From: Bacillota bacterium
Lineage (GTDB): Bacteria > Bacillota > Clostridia > Christensenellales > Aristaeellaceae
DNA length: 64,000 nt
Assembly (NCBI GenBank): GCA_023413135.1
Contig: JAEZQK010000097.1
Span: forward strand, 1 to 64,000
Direction of reading: 5' to 3'
Position 1 is the first letter of the stretch, and every line of letters starts with the position of its first letter. Position numbers and translations under genes: made by a program. Shown piece after piece: positions 7,759 through 16,453 of this stretch. Below the pieces are notes generated by a model. The model was not told where the DNA came from. It searched no databases and saw only the letters and a list, made by a program, of their open reading frames with translations.

Positions 7759-10700
7759 ATGGATGTAGGCGTCATCCTGATCCGGCTTTTTGTTAATATT
7801 GTCCCGGTTCTGGCGGCGCTGTACACATGGATGGGTATCCGGTTCTGGCGGCAAGGGAGGAAAAGCGGGAATCCCTGGTATTCCTTGCTGCTGTTTTGTT
7901 GCGCCATATTCGCCTTGGAATACTACCTGGAGATGCAGATCGAGAATACCGCAGTTGAACTGGCCTTGCGAAGCATAGCCTTCTTGGGGCTGGCGTTCCT
8001 GCCTGCCTTTGGCATCCTTTTTATCCGCCATCTGACAACAGCAACGGCCACGCCGCGCCGGCTTCGAATATCCCTGTTCTCCCTGACGCTTATGCTATGG
8101 CTTCTGTTTGTGCTTAATCCGCTTCACGGCCTGTATTACGGGGAGCTTTACCACCGCTCCATCGGAGGGTACAGTTCGCTGCACCTTGCGAGGGGACCGC
8201 TATTCTTTGCACTGTACGGATATTGCACGGCTTTTCTGGCCTATGCTTTGTGGAAGCTGCGTGGCGCTTTGCAAAAGCATAAGCAGCGGTCGGATAGGCG
8301 GCGCTTTATCATGCTGATGGTTTTCTTTGCGTCGCTTTTACCCTGCGTGCTTTGGCTGTTTTTAGGTCTGGACAGAATTCTGGATCCAACGCCCGTATTT
8401 TTGTTGTTCCTGGGTTCCGTTTCCCTTTGGGGGGAAGGCAAGAACGATCTGATGCAAACGCAGCTTGCACGGTGGGAGGAAATGTTTGACGATTGCGCGG
8501 AGCCGGCATTTTTATTTCGCGAAAGCGGCGAGCTTCAAAAGGCCAACAGGGCGGCTGCTTTGCTGCCCGGCTCTGCAGATATGGAACCGGAAGCACTGAG
8601 CCGCCTTCTGGAGCGGGCTGTCTTAAGCCGGGGGCCTGTTGGCTTTCCTCCCTCCAAACCTGAAAGATGGCTGGATGTGCGCAAAAGCGTATTTGATGCG
8701 CGCCGGGGCCTGAATCATTACCAACTGACGGATGTAACCGACAGGCGCAGCCAGCATCAGCTTCTTCGGGCCAGTGAGGAACAATACCGGCTGCTCATTA
8801 CCCAGATGCAGCAGGGTCTGGCTGTGTTTGAAGCAGGGGATGCAAGGCGTCCGGAAGAATACGTTTGCCTGCACGGAAACGAAGCGTTTGCAAAATCGGT
8901 AGGCATTGAAGCCGCCGTGCAGCTGCCGGGTTTTCGGATGGGAGAAGTTTTTCCCGTATTGGACGAGGGCTGGAAGGAAGCGCTTTTGCGCGCGGCCAGG
9001 GGCGAGGAGGTCCCCCGGTTCGAAAGGTACTGGCGCGAGAAGGCAAGGTATTTCGGCATCCGTGTCTATGCGCCGTTACCTGGCCAGGTGGCGGTGATCC
9101 TTTCGGATATTACTGCGCGCAAGGCAATTGAGCAGGAACTTCGCACAAAGGATAAGCTGCTGATGACCATTATCGGTCTGACGCAGGATCTTTTAGGTGT
9201 TCGGGAATACAGGCAGATCATTCCCAGGGCGCTGGCTCTGGTGGGAGAGACGTTGGACGTTAGCCGCGGTTACCTGTTCGAGAGCTGCTATGTAAATGGC
9301 AGGCTATGCACGGTCGGCCAGAAGGATGAATGGTGCGCAGAGGATACTGCGCCCCAAATCGATAATCCTAAGCTTCGGGAAATAAACGCCGATAAGATGC
9401 AGGCTTTCCTGTCGCTCCTTCAGGAAGGGAAAGCCTTCTCGGCTCATGTGGCGGATATGCATTTAGGCGATGCCCGTACGCTGCTGGAAGACCAGAATAT
9501 ACAGTCCATACTGATCCTGCCCGTGTTCGCGGGAGATTTGCTCTGGGGCTTTGTGGGCTTTGACGAATGCCGCCAAAGGCGGGAGTGGACGGTCACGGAG
9601 CAGGGCGTGCTGCGGCTGTTTGCCGACTCCCTTGGCCGTGCCGTGGAACGCTACGACAATGAACAAAAGCTGCAAAGCGTTCAGGAGCGCAATACGGCCA
9701 TGCTCCACGCTATCCCTGACCTGTTCTTCATTATCACCTCGGAAGGCAGGATCACCCACTACCACGCCTCCTTAAAGCCGGAGGATATGTATGCCCAGCC
9801 GGAATGTTTCTTGGACAAGCTGGTGACAGAAGTATTTCCGCCGGAAACAGCGGAGCCTATGCGCAGCCGTGTCAGGGAAGCGCTTGACAGGAGCGCCATG
9901 CAGGTTTTTGAGTACTCCCTGGATTACCCCGGGCAAACAAAGCACTTCGAGGGGCGATTGCTGCCCATTAACCAGGAATCTGTGCTTCTGCTGGCCAGGG
10001 ATATTACCGAGCGCAAGCAGCGCCTGGAAAAAATAGAATACCTCAGTTTCCATGATCAATTGACAGGGCTGTATAACCGCCGCCGGTATATGCAGCAGAT
10101 CATTCATATGAACAGGCCAGAAAAGCTGCCATTGGCCATCATCATGGCAGATCTGAACGGCCTGAAGCTGACCAACGATGCTTTTGGCCATCAGATGGGC
10201 GATGTTTTGCTTACAAGAACAGCCGATGTACTGCGGCGGCTTTGTGACGAGGAAATGATTTTCCACATGGGCGGGGATGAGTTCGTGCTGCTGCTGCCCA
10301 ATACGGATGCAAAGGCGGCCGATGCCGCGTGCCGGCGGATTCAGCAGGAGATTGCCGGCGAGTCTACGGGCATGCTGGTCTTCTCCGTATCCATCGGCTT
10401 TGCGGTAAAGCATTCGCTCCAGGAATCCTACAGCGATGTGTTCCAGCAGGCAGAGGACGACATGTACCGCCATAAGCTGACCGAAGGTGTGGAGATGCGC
10501 CGCCGCGCCGTGCATCAGATATTGCAGACGTTGTATCAAAGAAGCCCCAGGGAGATGCAGCATTCCCAAACGGTAGGAGATTTGAGCCGGAAAATTGCCC
10601 GCGTCATGGGTCTTAATCCGGAAACGGTGGAGCAGGCGTACCAGGCCGGGGTGATGCACGATATTGGCAAGATCGGTATTGATCAGGATCTTCTGGAAAA

Positions 10701-11145
10701 AACAATGCGGTTGGATGATGGAGAATTGAAAGAAATGCGGCGGCACAGCGAGGTGGGATACCGCCTGCTGAACTCTGTCCACGGTCTTGCTCATATCGCC
10801 CCCTTTGTGCTGGAGCACCATGAGCGCTGGGACGGTACTGGTTATCCCAAGGGCATTGCCGGGGAAAAAATCACCATGATCGCCAGAATCATCTCCGTGG
10901 CCGATGGATATGATGCCATGGTATCCCCGCGTACCTACAAGCAACCCATGAAACCCAAGGATGCGTTGATAGAGGTTTGCCGTTGCGCCGGGGGCCAGTA
11001 TGATCCCCGGGTAGCCCATGCGTTTGTGGAGGGCGTAATGGGGGAGAAGCCCGATATCGGCGCAAAGATATCATTTGCGCAGCCCGGGGATAGGCAGCAT
11101 ACTGTAAAACAGCCGGTTCATAAGAACCAAACTTACCCGATGTAA
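7759..11145 (+). CDS. Membrane PAS-GAF-GGDEF-HD-GYP cyclic-di-GMP protein
   Basis: A 1128-residue signalling protein. An N-terminal seven-helix membrane region of the histidine-kinase 7TM type (about residues 1-220) is followed by PAS-like segments (about 225-470), a GAF domain (about 480-640), another PAS (about 650-750), a GGDEF domain and an HD-GYP domain. The cyclase motif GGDEF is intact (about 838-842) with DLNGLKLTND upstream; the phosphodiesterase keeps HDIGKIG (967 on), HHERWDGTGYP (1020 on). So both synthesis and breakdown of c-di-GMP are possible. GGGAGG before ATG 7759 decides the start. It has its own promoter and terminator and is probably monocistronic. Confidence 0.9.
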   Translation: MDVGVILIRLFVNIVPVLAALYTWMGIRFWRQGRKSGNPWYSLLLFCCAIFALEYYLEMQIENTAVELALRSIAFLGLAFLPAFGILFIRHLTTATATPRRLRISLFSLTLMLWLLFVLNPLHGLYYGELYHRSIGGYSSLHLARGPLFFALYGYCTAFLAYALWKLRGALQKHKQRSDRRRFIMLMVFFASLLPCVLWLFLGLDRILDPTPVFLLFLGSVSLWGEGKNDLMQTQLARWEEMFDDCAEPAFLFRESGELQKANRAAALLPGSADMEPEALSRLLERAVLSRGPVGFPPSKPERWLDVRKSVFDARRGLNHYQLTDVTDRRSQHQLLRASEEQYRLLITQMQQGLAVFEAGDARRPEEYVCLHGNEAFAKSVGIEAAVQLPGFRMGEVFPVLDEGWKEALLRAARGEEVPRFERYWREKARYFGIRVYAPLPGQVAVILSDITARKAIEQELRTKDKLLMTIIGLTQDLLGVREYRQIIPRALALVGETLDVSRGYLFESCYVNGRLCTVGQKDEWCAEDTAPQIDNPKLREINADKMQAFLSLLQEGKAFSAHVADMHLGDARTLLEDQNIQSILILPVFAGDLLWGFVGFDECRQRREWTVTEQGVLRLFADSLGRAVERYDNEQKLQSVQERNTAMLHAIPDLFFIITSEGRITHYHASLKPEDMYAQPECFLDKLVTEVFPPETAEPMRSRVREALDRSAMQVFEYSLDYPGQTKHFEGRLLPINQESVLLLARDITERKQRLEKIEYLSFHDQLTGLYNRRRYMQQIIHMNRPEKLPLAIIMADLNGLKLTNDAFGHQMGDVLLTRTADVLRRLCDEEMIFHMGGDEFVLLLPNTDAKAADAACRRIQQEIAGESTGMLVFSVSIGFAVKHSLQESYSDVFQQAEDDMYRHKLTEGVEMRRRAVHQILQTLYQRSPREMQHSQTVGDLSRKIARVMGLNPETVEQAYQAGVMHDIGKIGIDQDLLEKTMRLDDGELKEMRRHSEVGYRLLNSVHGLAHIAPFVLEHHERWDGTGYPKGIAGEKITMIARIISVADGYDAMVSPRTYKQPMKPKDALIEVCRCAGGQYDPRVAHAFVEGVMGEKPDIGAKISFAQPGDRQHTVKQPVHKNQTYPM

Positions 11146-11161
11146 AAGGGTATGGCCTGAT

Positions 11162-11204
11162 AAGCTTCCCCGCTATGCATAGGTTGACGCGGGGAGGCTT
11201 TTTT
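11162..11204 (+). terminator. Intrinsic terminator of the c-di-GMP gene
   Basis: Arms around TCCCCGC (11167-11173) and GCGGGGA (11189-11195), extended by AAGC/GCTT with a bulge, followed by six T (11199-11204). Standard rho-independent terminator. Confidence 0.85.
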
Positions 11205-11240
11205 GATATGCTGTTTCAATCAAACAAAAGGAGCGATCCT

Positions 11241-11264
11241 ATGACCGCGTCTTTGTTCCTGTAG
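11241..11264 (+). CDS. Seven-codon leader peptide (MTASLFL) of the efflux gene
   Basis: ATG at 11241 lies seven bases after AAGGAG (11228-11233) and the frame MTASLFL ends at TAG 11262-11264. As I recall it, the leader of mef(A/E) macrolide-efflux genes begins MTASMRL, so the first four residues match and the following gene is Mef-like. In the known systems a drug-stalled ribosome on the leader changes RNA folding and lets the efflux gene be expressed. Here the Arg-Leu-Arg/Lys stalling motif is replaced by Leu-Phe-Leu, so stalling may use a different contact or another drug. Confidence 0.6.
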   Translation: MTASLFL

Positions 11265-11356
11265 GATATGCCAAGGTTTTCCGCTGCGACAGCAGCGGTC
11301 ATTTTGGTGTACCCTAAAGGCCTTTGGCCTTCATAAGGAACAGGAGGCGCTTTTTT
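11243..11356 (+). promoter_or_regulatory. Candidate attenuator between leader peptide and mef-like gene
   Basis: Alternative pairings are visible: GACCGC inside the leader frame (11243-11248) can pair with GCGGTC (11295-11300), or CCGCTG (11281-11286) with CAGCGG (11293-11298). Then AAGGCC/GGCCTT (11317-11331) forms a hairpin, and GCCTTT (11320-11325) can instead pair with GGAGGC (11343-11348), covering the AGGAGG ribosome site just before six T (11351-11356). This suits attenuation or ribosome-site masking, but the folding is read by eye. Confidence 0.45.
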
Positions 11357-12571
11357 GTGCAACGTAAGCATTGGAAAAAGCAATTTTATATTCTATGGGC
11401 TGGGCAAACCGTATCGCTGCTCACCAGTTCGGTTACGCAGTATGCCCTTTTATGGCATCTGACGCAAAGAACAGGCTCCGCCGCCGTGCTGTCCCTGGCG
11501 GCGCTGATGGGCTTTTTACCTATGGCGGTATTTGGTCCCTTTACCGGCAGTTTGGCCGACAGGTGGGACAGGCGGCGGATCATGATCGCTGCGGATATGG
11601 CGATTGCCGGAGCGGCGCTGATCCTTGTGGTTTGGGGAACGGGGAATGTATTGCCTATCCCCCTCATTCATGGGGTGCTGTTCTTGCGGGCGTTGGGTAC
11701 CGCCTTCCATCAGCCTTGTTTGAATGCGGTGACGCCCTTGATGGTGCCTGTGGATGAGCTGGACCGCTGCGCCGGGCGCACCCAGGCGTTCCAGTCCATA
11801 TCCACCCTTGTAAGCCCCGCGCTGGCAGCGCTTTTGTATAGCCTGATGCCTTTGAATCTTCTGATGGGCCTGGATGTGCTGGGAGCCGCAGCAGGTGTGC
11901 TGGCAGTGTGGCTTGCCCATATCCCGTCAACGCCGGGGGAGGGCCCTTTCGAAAAAGTGCATGTACTCCGGGACACCCTGGAGGGACTTACGTATCTGTA
12001 CCGCCGGAGGGGATTGTTTGCCCTGACCATGGTGGCCACGCTGTTATCGTTTGCCTATATTCCTGCCGCCAGCCTGTATCCCCTGATGGTTCTTATTCGC
12101 TTTGATGGCACTACCGCCCATGCCGGAATCATCGAGACTGGTTTTTCTGTAGGGATGCTGTTGGGCGGGGCGATTTTAGCCGCCTTGCGGGGACCGAAAC
12201 AGCGGATTTTCCTGATGGCAGCCTCCTTGACGGTGATTGGGCTGACCATCACCGGCATGGGGCTTTTGCCGCCGGAAGGATTGGTCGTCTTTGGTGTGCT
12301 CACGCTGCTTTCCGGCTTGGCCGCGCCTTTTTTCCAGGGATTGTTCATGGCGCTTTTGCAGCGCAAGGTGCGTCCGGATTATCTGGGCCGGGCCATGGGC
12401 GTATCCGGCTCGCTGATGTCGCTTGCATGCCCCTTGGGCCTGGCTGCTGCCGGGGCCGTTGCGGAAGCATGGGGCGCACCTGTCTGGTTTATAGCAGGCG
12501 GGCTCTTGTGTGTGCTGTGCGCCGGGCTGTGCATGCTGGTTCCGGCCGTGCGGCATGTGGATGAGGAGTAA
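11357..12571 (+). CDS. Mef-like MFS macrolide efflux protein
   Basis: A 404-residue, twelve-helix major-facilitator protein. Mef(A) is 405 residues and the N-terminal halves align readily: FYILWAGQTVSLLTS, TGSAAVLSLAALMGFLP, RIMIAADM and GTAFHQPCLNAVTPLMVP are all close to Mef(A). GTG at 11357 follows AGGAGG (11342-11347) by nine bases and makes the protein start at the same place as Mef(A); a longer frame to 11324 would begin inside the leader structure. It should pump 14- and 15-membered macrolides out by proton exchange. No msr(D)/mel ATPase gene follows. The family match is strong; drug specificity is inferred. Confidence 0.85.
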   Translation: MQRKHWKKQFYILWAGQTVSLLTSSVTQYALLWHLTQRTGSAAVLSLAALMGFLPMAVFGPFTGSLADRWDRRRIMIAADMAIAGAALILVVWGTGNVLPIPLIHGVLFLRALGTAFHQPCLNAVTPLMVPVDELDRCAGRTQAFQSISTLVSPALAALLYSLMPLNLLMGLDVLGAAAGVLAVWLAHIPSTPGEGPFEKVHVLRDTLEGLTYLYRRRGLFALTMVATLLSFAYIPAASLYPLMVLIRFDGTTAHAGIIETGFSVGMLLGGAILAALRGPKQRIFLMAASLTVIGLTITGMGLLPPEGLVVFGVLTLLSGLAAPFFQGLFMALLQRKVRPDYLGRAMGVSGSLMSLACPLGLAAAGAVAEAWGAPVWFIAGGLLCVLCAGLCMLVPAVRHVDEE

Positions 12572-12585
12572 TACTTAAAAAATAC

Positions 12586-12614
12586 TTGCCTCGGCGGAAC
12601 GCATTGGCTATACT
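12586..12614 (+). promoter_or_regulatory. Promoter of the EamA-family gene
   Basis: TTGCCT (12586-12591), 17-base spacer, TATACT (12609-12614), starting 14 bases after the mef-like stop. It indicates that the next gene is transcribed separately. Confidence 0.65.
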
Positions 12615-12654
12615 GCTTGCATGCGGCCCGCCGGGGCTTTATATGGAGGCATGT

Positions 12655-13542
12655 ATGAAGTGGAAGGATAGCTTTCATCCCTATGCCATGACCACCATTT
12701 TGTTCTGGTCACTGGCATTTCCTATCACGCACCTGGCCATGAACCATTTTTCTGCCTACGGCTTGGGGCTTTTAAGGTATGCAGCGGCCAGCGCCGCGCT
12801 CTTGCCTGTGGTGCTTATTAAAAAGCTGCGCCCGCCGCGGATAAAGGATATTGGCTGGTTCCTGCTGTCCGGCGCGCTGGGCTTTGCCGTGTACATGGTG
12901 GTGTTTAACCTGGGCAATAACCTGGTGACATCGGCCACAGCCAGCGTGATGTTGGCTGTGACGCCTGTACTCACCGCGTTATTGGCCCGCTTCTTTTACA
13001 GGGAAAAGCTGAAAGCGCGCCAGTGGATAGCCGTAGCCGTGGAGTTTTCAGGCATTCTTATCCTGGCGTTGTGGCGGGGCGTGCTGGCCATCAATGAAGG
13101 TGTGCTGTGGCTGATGGCGGCGGTGGTCTGTATCAGCCTCTACAACATCATTCAGCGCAGGCTTACCAAAACCTATTCTTCGTTGCAATCCGCTGTATAC
13201 AGCATTTATTTTGGTACGCTGCTTTTGTGCGTGTTCCTGCCCCAGGCTGTTTCCGAAGCAAAGACTGCAGCGACTTCCTACTGGCTGTACGTGGCACTGC
13301 TGGGTATCTTCCCCAGTGCCATCGCTTATGTTACCTGGTCCGCCGCCTTCCAAAGGGCGCCTCGTACCAGCGATGTGAGCAATTATATGTTCATTACACC
13401 TTTCTTGAGCGGCCTGGCAGGCTTTTTACTCAACGGTGAATCGCCGGATATCTCCACCCTACTGGGCGGCGCGGTGATCCTCTCCGGCGTAGCGCTGTTC
13501 AACTACCGGGGCACCAGGGGCGCTGTTCCGCAAGCTCAATAG
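12655..13542 (+). CDS. EamA/DMT-family transporter
   Basis: A 295-residue protein with ten predicted helices arranged as two EamA repeats (about residues 8-140 and 150-285), typical of drug/metabolite exporters. GGAGG at 12645-12649 selects ATG 12655. Substrate unknown; relatives export amino acids or nucleosides. The last residues (GAVPQAQ) and the TAG stop are encoded by the left end of a dispersed repeat (13524-13636), so the repeat seems to have replaced the native C-terminus. Confidence 0.85.
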   Translation: MKWKDSFHPYAMTTILFWSLAFPITHLAMNHFSAYGLGLLRYAAASAALLPVVLIKKLRPPRIKDIGWFLLSGALGFAVYMVVFNLGNNLVTSATASVMLAVTPVLTALLARFFYREKLKARQWIAVAVEFSGILILALWRGVLAINEGVLWLMAAVVCISLYNIIQRRLTKTYSSLQSAVYSIYFGTLLLCVFLPQAVSEAKTAATSYWLYVALLGIFPSAIAYVTWSAAFQRAPRTSDVSNYMFITPFLSGLAGFLLNGESPDISTLLGGAVILSGVALFNYRGTRGAVPQAQ

Positions 13543-13636
13543 TCGCTCTGCTTCGCTGCCGCTCGCATAGCTCCTTTTCGCTTGATTCCTTCGCCTCGCT
13601 TTATCCGCCACTGGCGGCGCTCGGCTCACTCACCCT
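13524..13636 (+). repeat. 110-bp dispersed repeat, copy B
   Basis: Starts GTTCCGCAAGCTCAAT and ends TCGGCTCACTCACCCT, closely matching copy A at 2844-2955. Its first 19 bases overlap the end of the EamA gene and supply its stop codon. Confidence 0.85.
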
Positions 13637-13901
13637 GGACCCCGTCAAAGGGGTACATCCCTTTGAAATCCCTATATAGGGATATAAAGCAATAAGGCGC
13701 TATCCTCCCATGAGGATGGACGCCAGACAAAGCGGGCGATTGATAATCGCCCCTACCGCTGCAAGGAGTATATTGGCTTTTCTTCCGGTTCTAATATGTT
13801 CCGGCAGGAAAGCTAACAAACATACAGCGTCGTAGGGGCGATTATCAATCGCCCGCCTAACGATCCGGAACATTCCAGCTTATTTTAAGGCAGATTACAT
13901 C
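13543..13901. other. Gene-free gap filled by repeats
   Basis: No supported gene. It holds the rest of repeat copy B, a short hairpin with arms near ATCCCTATATAGGGAT (about 13669-13684) and the paired inverted element at 13732-13856. The PL22-like gene ends at 13902 with no visible intrinsic terminator other than these palindromes. Confidence 0.7.
13732..13856. repeat. Paired 25-bp inverted element, copy 1
   Basis: Perfect 25-base inverted arms at 13732-13756 and 13832-13856, each beginning or ending with GCGGGCGATTGATAATCG. Each arm is itself palindromic (GGGCGATT..AATCGCCC). The 75-base interior is unrelated to that of the copy at 20884-21011, so the mobile or selected unit may be the arm, as in paired REP elements, or a MITE. 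Confidence 0.85.
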
Positions 13902-14930
13902 CTATGGCTTTTCCACCTGATTCAAATCAATGGCGCACACCTGGGCGTTGCCGCTTTCATCGGGGGCGCTGAAAAGCACCATATCGCCCCGGCGGTTGAA
14001 GGAAGGGTGCTGGTGGTCCGCGCCGGTCTTGGGTGCGTAGGTGGTGGCCAGGTCCTTTGCCTTGCCCGTCTTTGCGTTTAAAAGCACCACCGCGTCCTGG
14101 ACGGTGACGCCCAAATAGCTGGTGCGGTCGGCGCAGAGCCATTGTTTGTCCCGGGAGATGCAAGGGTGCAAGAGCTGCTCGCTGTAGGCCGCCTGCCAAA
14201 AATGCCGCCCGTCCTTGTCACCCAGCAGGATGCGCCCATGCAGCTTCATGAATGCCATTATTTCGCCGTCGGCGGACCATACCTCGTGGGTGATCCATTC
14301 GTTGGGATGCTCCACGTAATACGGGCGCGCAGCGCGGTTTTCGATGTCGAACATCCATGTGCGCTGCAGCGCGTCGCCCATGGTTTCGTGAATGTAGAAG
14401 AGCAGGTTGTCGTCGGTGGGGCAGATTTGGGCGTGGCCCAAGTGGTAGTCGCTTTGATGGACGACCTCGCTCTTGCCCGTTTTAGGATCCAGGATCACCA
14501 GGGCGAAGATCTTGTTGGCCAGATGATAGCTGCAGGCGATGCGGCCGCTTTTGCTTGTGGTCAGGTGCCCCGTAACGGCACCGCCCTCGGGCAGCGCGCC
14601 AAGCTCGGTGATAGTGCCCGTATCGCAGTCAAGGCGGCAGACCACATTCCCGCGGCAGAGCACGCCGTAATTTTCAAACCTGTCCATGGCAAAGCCCCTG
14701 TATTCGCTGCCGGCCATCAACTGCGCGTCGCCTGTTTCCACTTCACACTTATACAGCCCGCCGTCGGGCAGGGGGCCGTCCCCTGTCTGGCGGTTGAAAA
14801 AGAAATACTTATCGTCTACGGTGAAGTTTTCGGTGGTGAAATACAGCTTGGCGTTGCGCCCCGGTCCCTTTGTATACTGACGGATCAAAAATCCCGTCAC
14901 CCGGTCGCGGTAGGTGAAAAACTCGTTCAT
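13902..14930 (-). CDS. Oligogalacturonate lyase-like beta-propeller protein (PL22-like)
   Basis: A 342-residue protein without signal peptide, built of repeated propeller blades (TolB-like). Features shared with family PL22 oligogalacturonate lyases are the N-terminal YRDRVTGFLIRQ, a region of paired His in YHLGHAQICPTDDNLLFYIH and THEVWSADGE, which place the metal-binding histidines. PL22 enzymes cleave short pectin oligomers in the cytoplasm. AAAGGAG before ATG 14930 sets the start; a frame to 15092 lacks a ribosome site. It is divergent from a sugar ABC importer, in line with uptake and breakdown of the same substrate. A related propeller function cannot be excluded. Confidence 0.65.
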   Translation of the reverse strand: MNEFFTYRDRVTGFLIRQYTKGPGRNAKLYFTTENFTVDDKYFFFNRQTGDGPLPDGGLYKCEVETGDAQLMAGSEYRGFAMDRFENYGVLCRGNVVCRLDCDTGTITELGALPEGGAVTGHLTTSKSGRIACSYHLANKIFALVILDPKTGKSEVVHQSDYHLGHAQICPTDDNLLFYIHETMGDALQRTWMFDIENRAARPYYVEHPNEWITHEVWSADGEIMAFMKLHGRILLGDKDGRHFWQAAYSEQLLHPCISRDKQWLCADRTSYLGVTVQDAVVLLNAKTGKAKDLATTYAPKTGADHQHPSFNRRGDMVLFSAPDESGNAQVCAIDLNQVEKP

Positions 14931-15356
14931 TACCGCCGCTCCTTTTATGCATTTTCTTTTACTGTAACGCAATGGTATGAAAAGCGCAAGGGGGAGGCTT
15001 TTTTTCTGAAGTGTGGCGCGTAAATTCAACCGAAAAACATCCATCAGGAGCTGAGAAATGGCCTGAGGCTCTATTATAAAGGAAAAAAGCAACCAGATCG
15101 TCCATTAAATAACGAGGTTTCTGGGAATAAATGGTCGAAATTGCACAATATTGAAGCTCGATTGCTTTGCATGGGGAAAAAGCCTATGCTAGAATCCAGA
15201 TAGACAGATCATAGCGGATGGGAAAAATGGCACGGCACGGGGCGCATGCGTATCCGGCGCCGGCTTTGAACTATATACATGCATCGCGTCATAGGATAAA
15301 GCAGCTGCAATGGAAGCGCCCGGGGCGTGTATTGCACGAATAACGTATACAGGGTG
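14931..15356. other. Divergent regulatory gap between lyase and importer
   Basis: No gene seen. On the minus strand a perfect TATAAT (bases 15073-15078 of the plus strand read in reverse) lies about 140 bases before the lyase start but lacks a good -35. The plus-strand promoter of the importer is at 15167-15195, leaving a leader of about 155 bases whose function I cannot identify. Confidence 0.5.
15167..15195 (+). promoter_or_regulatory. Promoter of the sugar importer operon
   Basis: TTGCAT (15167-15172), 17-base spacer, TAGAAT (15190-15195), upstream of the LplB-like gene. Confidence 0.6.
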
Positions 15357-16295
15357 ATGAGCTTGATCCAGATGAGAGCAAGGCCCGGGAAGCGCGTTGG
15401 CCTGGCGCCCCGCCTGTGGCGGGACAAATGGCTGTATCTTTTGATGGCGCCGGGGATCGTTTATTTCGTGATCTTCAAATATCTGCCCATGTGGGGCGTC
15501 GTGATCGCCTTTGAAAATTATGTGCCCTTTTCGGGAGTATTAGGCAGCGAGTGGGTGGGGCTGAAGTGGTTTGAGTATTTCTTCAGCAACCCTGCCTTCT
15601 TGCGCCTTTTGGAAAATACGCTGTGGCTTTCTCTTTTGAATATCGCATTTTTCTTTCCTGCGCCCATTATCCTGGCGCTGTTGCTCAACGAGCTTAGAAG
15701 CCAGCGCTACAAAAAGATCGTGCAGACATTTTTGTACGTACCACACTTTATCTCCATCGTCATCGTGGCGTCCATCACCTACGTGACCTTTGGCACAGGG
15801 GGGATCGTATACCGGCTTGCGGAGCAGCTATTTAACGCGCCCGTGAAATTCCTTACCGCGCCGGGGGCCTTCCGGCCCATGATCATCGGCCAAACCATCT
15901 GGAAGGAAACGGGATGGGGTACCATCATCTTTCTGGCGGCGCTTTCGGGCGTGGACATGCAATTGTACGAGGCGGCCATGTGCGACGGCGCGGGGCGGCT
16001 GCGCCAACTGTGGCACATCACCCTGCCCGCCATCCGTTCCACCATCGTGCTCTTGCTGGTATTGCGCATGGGCAGTGTGCTGGATACGGGCTATGAGCAT
16101 CTGATCCTCATGGCCAATTCCTTGAACCGCAGCGTGTCGCAAACCTTTGATGTGTTCGTGTACCAGCAGGGCATTCAAAGCGGGCAGTACAGCTATGCCA
16201 CGGCGGTGGGGCTGTTCAAGGCTGTGGTGAGCGTCACCCTGGTGGTGAGCGCCAACAAGCTGGCCCATAAATTTGGTGAGCCGGGCTTGTACTAG
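15357..16295 (+). CDS. LplB-type sugar ABC permease
   Basis: A 312-residue inner permease with six helices and the EAA loop EAAMCDGAGRLRQLWHITLP (about residues 205-224), which docks with the ATPase. The pattern WLYLLMAPGIVYFVIFKYLPM is diagnostic of LplB-like subunits used for complex plant oligosaccharides. The start is uncertain: ATG 15357 has only a weak AGGG before it; ATG 15372 is an alternative. As usual for this class no ATPase is encoded nearby; a shared MsmK-like ATPase elsewhere is likely. Confidence 0.88.
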   Translation: MSLIQMRARPGKRVGLAPRLWRDKWLYLLMAPGIVYFVIFKYLPMWGVVIAFENYVPFSGVLGSEWVGLKWFEYFFSNPAFLRLLENTLWLSLLNIAFFFPAPIILALLLNELRSQRYKKIVQTFLYVPHFISIVIVASITYVTFGTGGIVYRLAEQLFNAPVKFLTAPGAFRPMIIGQTIWKETGWGTIIFLAALSGVDMQLYEAAMCDGAGRLRQLWHITLPAIRSTIVLLLVLRMGSVLDTGYEHLILMANSLNRSVSQTFDVFVYQQGIQSGQYSYATAVGLFKAVVSVTLVVSANKLAHKFGEPGLY

Positions 16296-16453
16296 GGCGG
16301 CACCTCATCAGTCGCCTAGGGCGGCAGCTTCCCGGAGGGCGAAGCCTGGAGCATTGGAGCGGAGCGACAATGCGGAACACCGGACAAGCGAAGCGCGGTA
16401 CGGTGTGAAGGGCCTCAAGGGGAAGCCATTCAACAAGAAAAGGGGGAAAACGT

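Noticed and set aside
9772..11019. A 415-codon minus-strand frame opposite the GGDEF/HD-GYP gene
   Set aside because: The plus strand carries intact GGDEF and HD-GYP motifs; the antisense frame has no family resemblance or start signal.
14142..15023. A 293-codon plus-strand frame opposite the PL22-like gene
   Set aside because: No ribosome site or recognisable domain; the minus-strand protein has a consistent propeller pattern.
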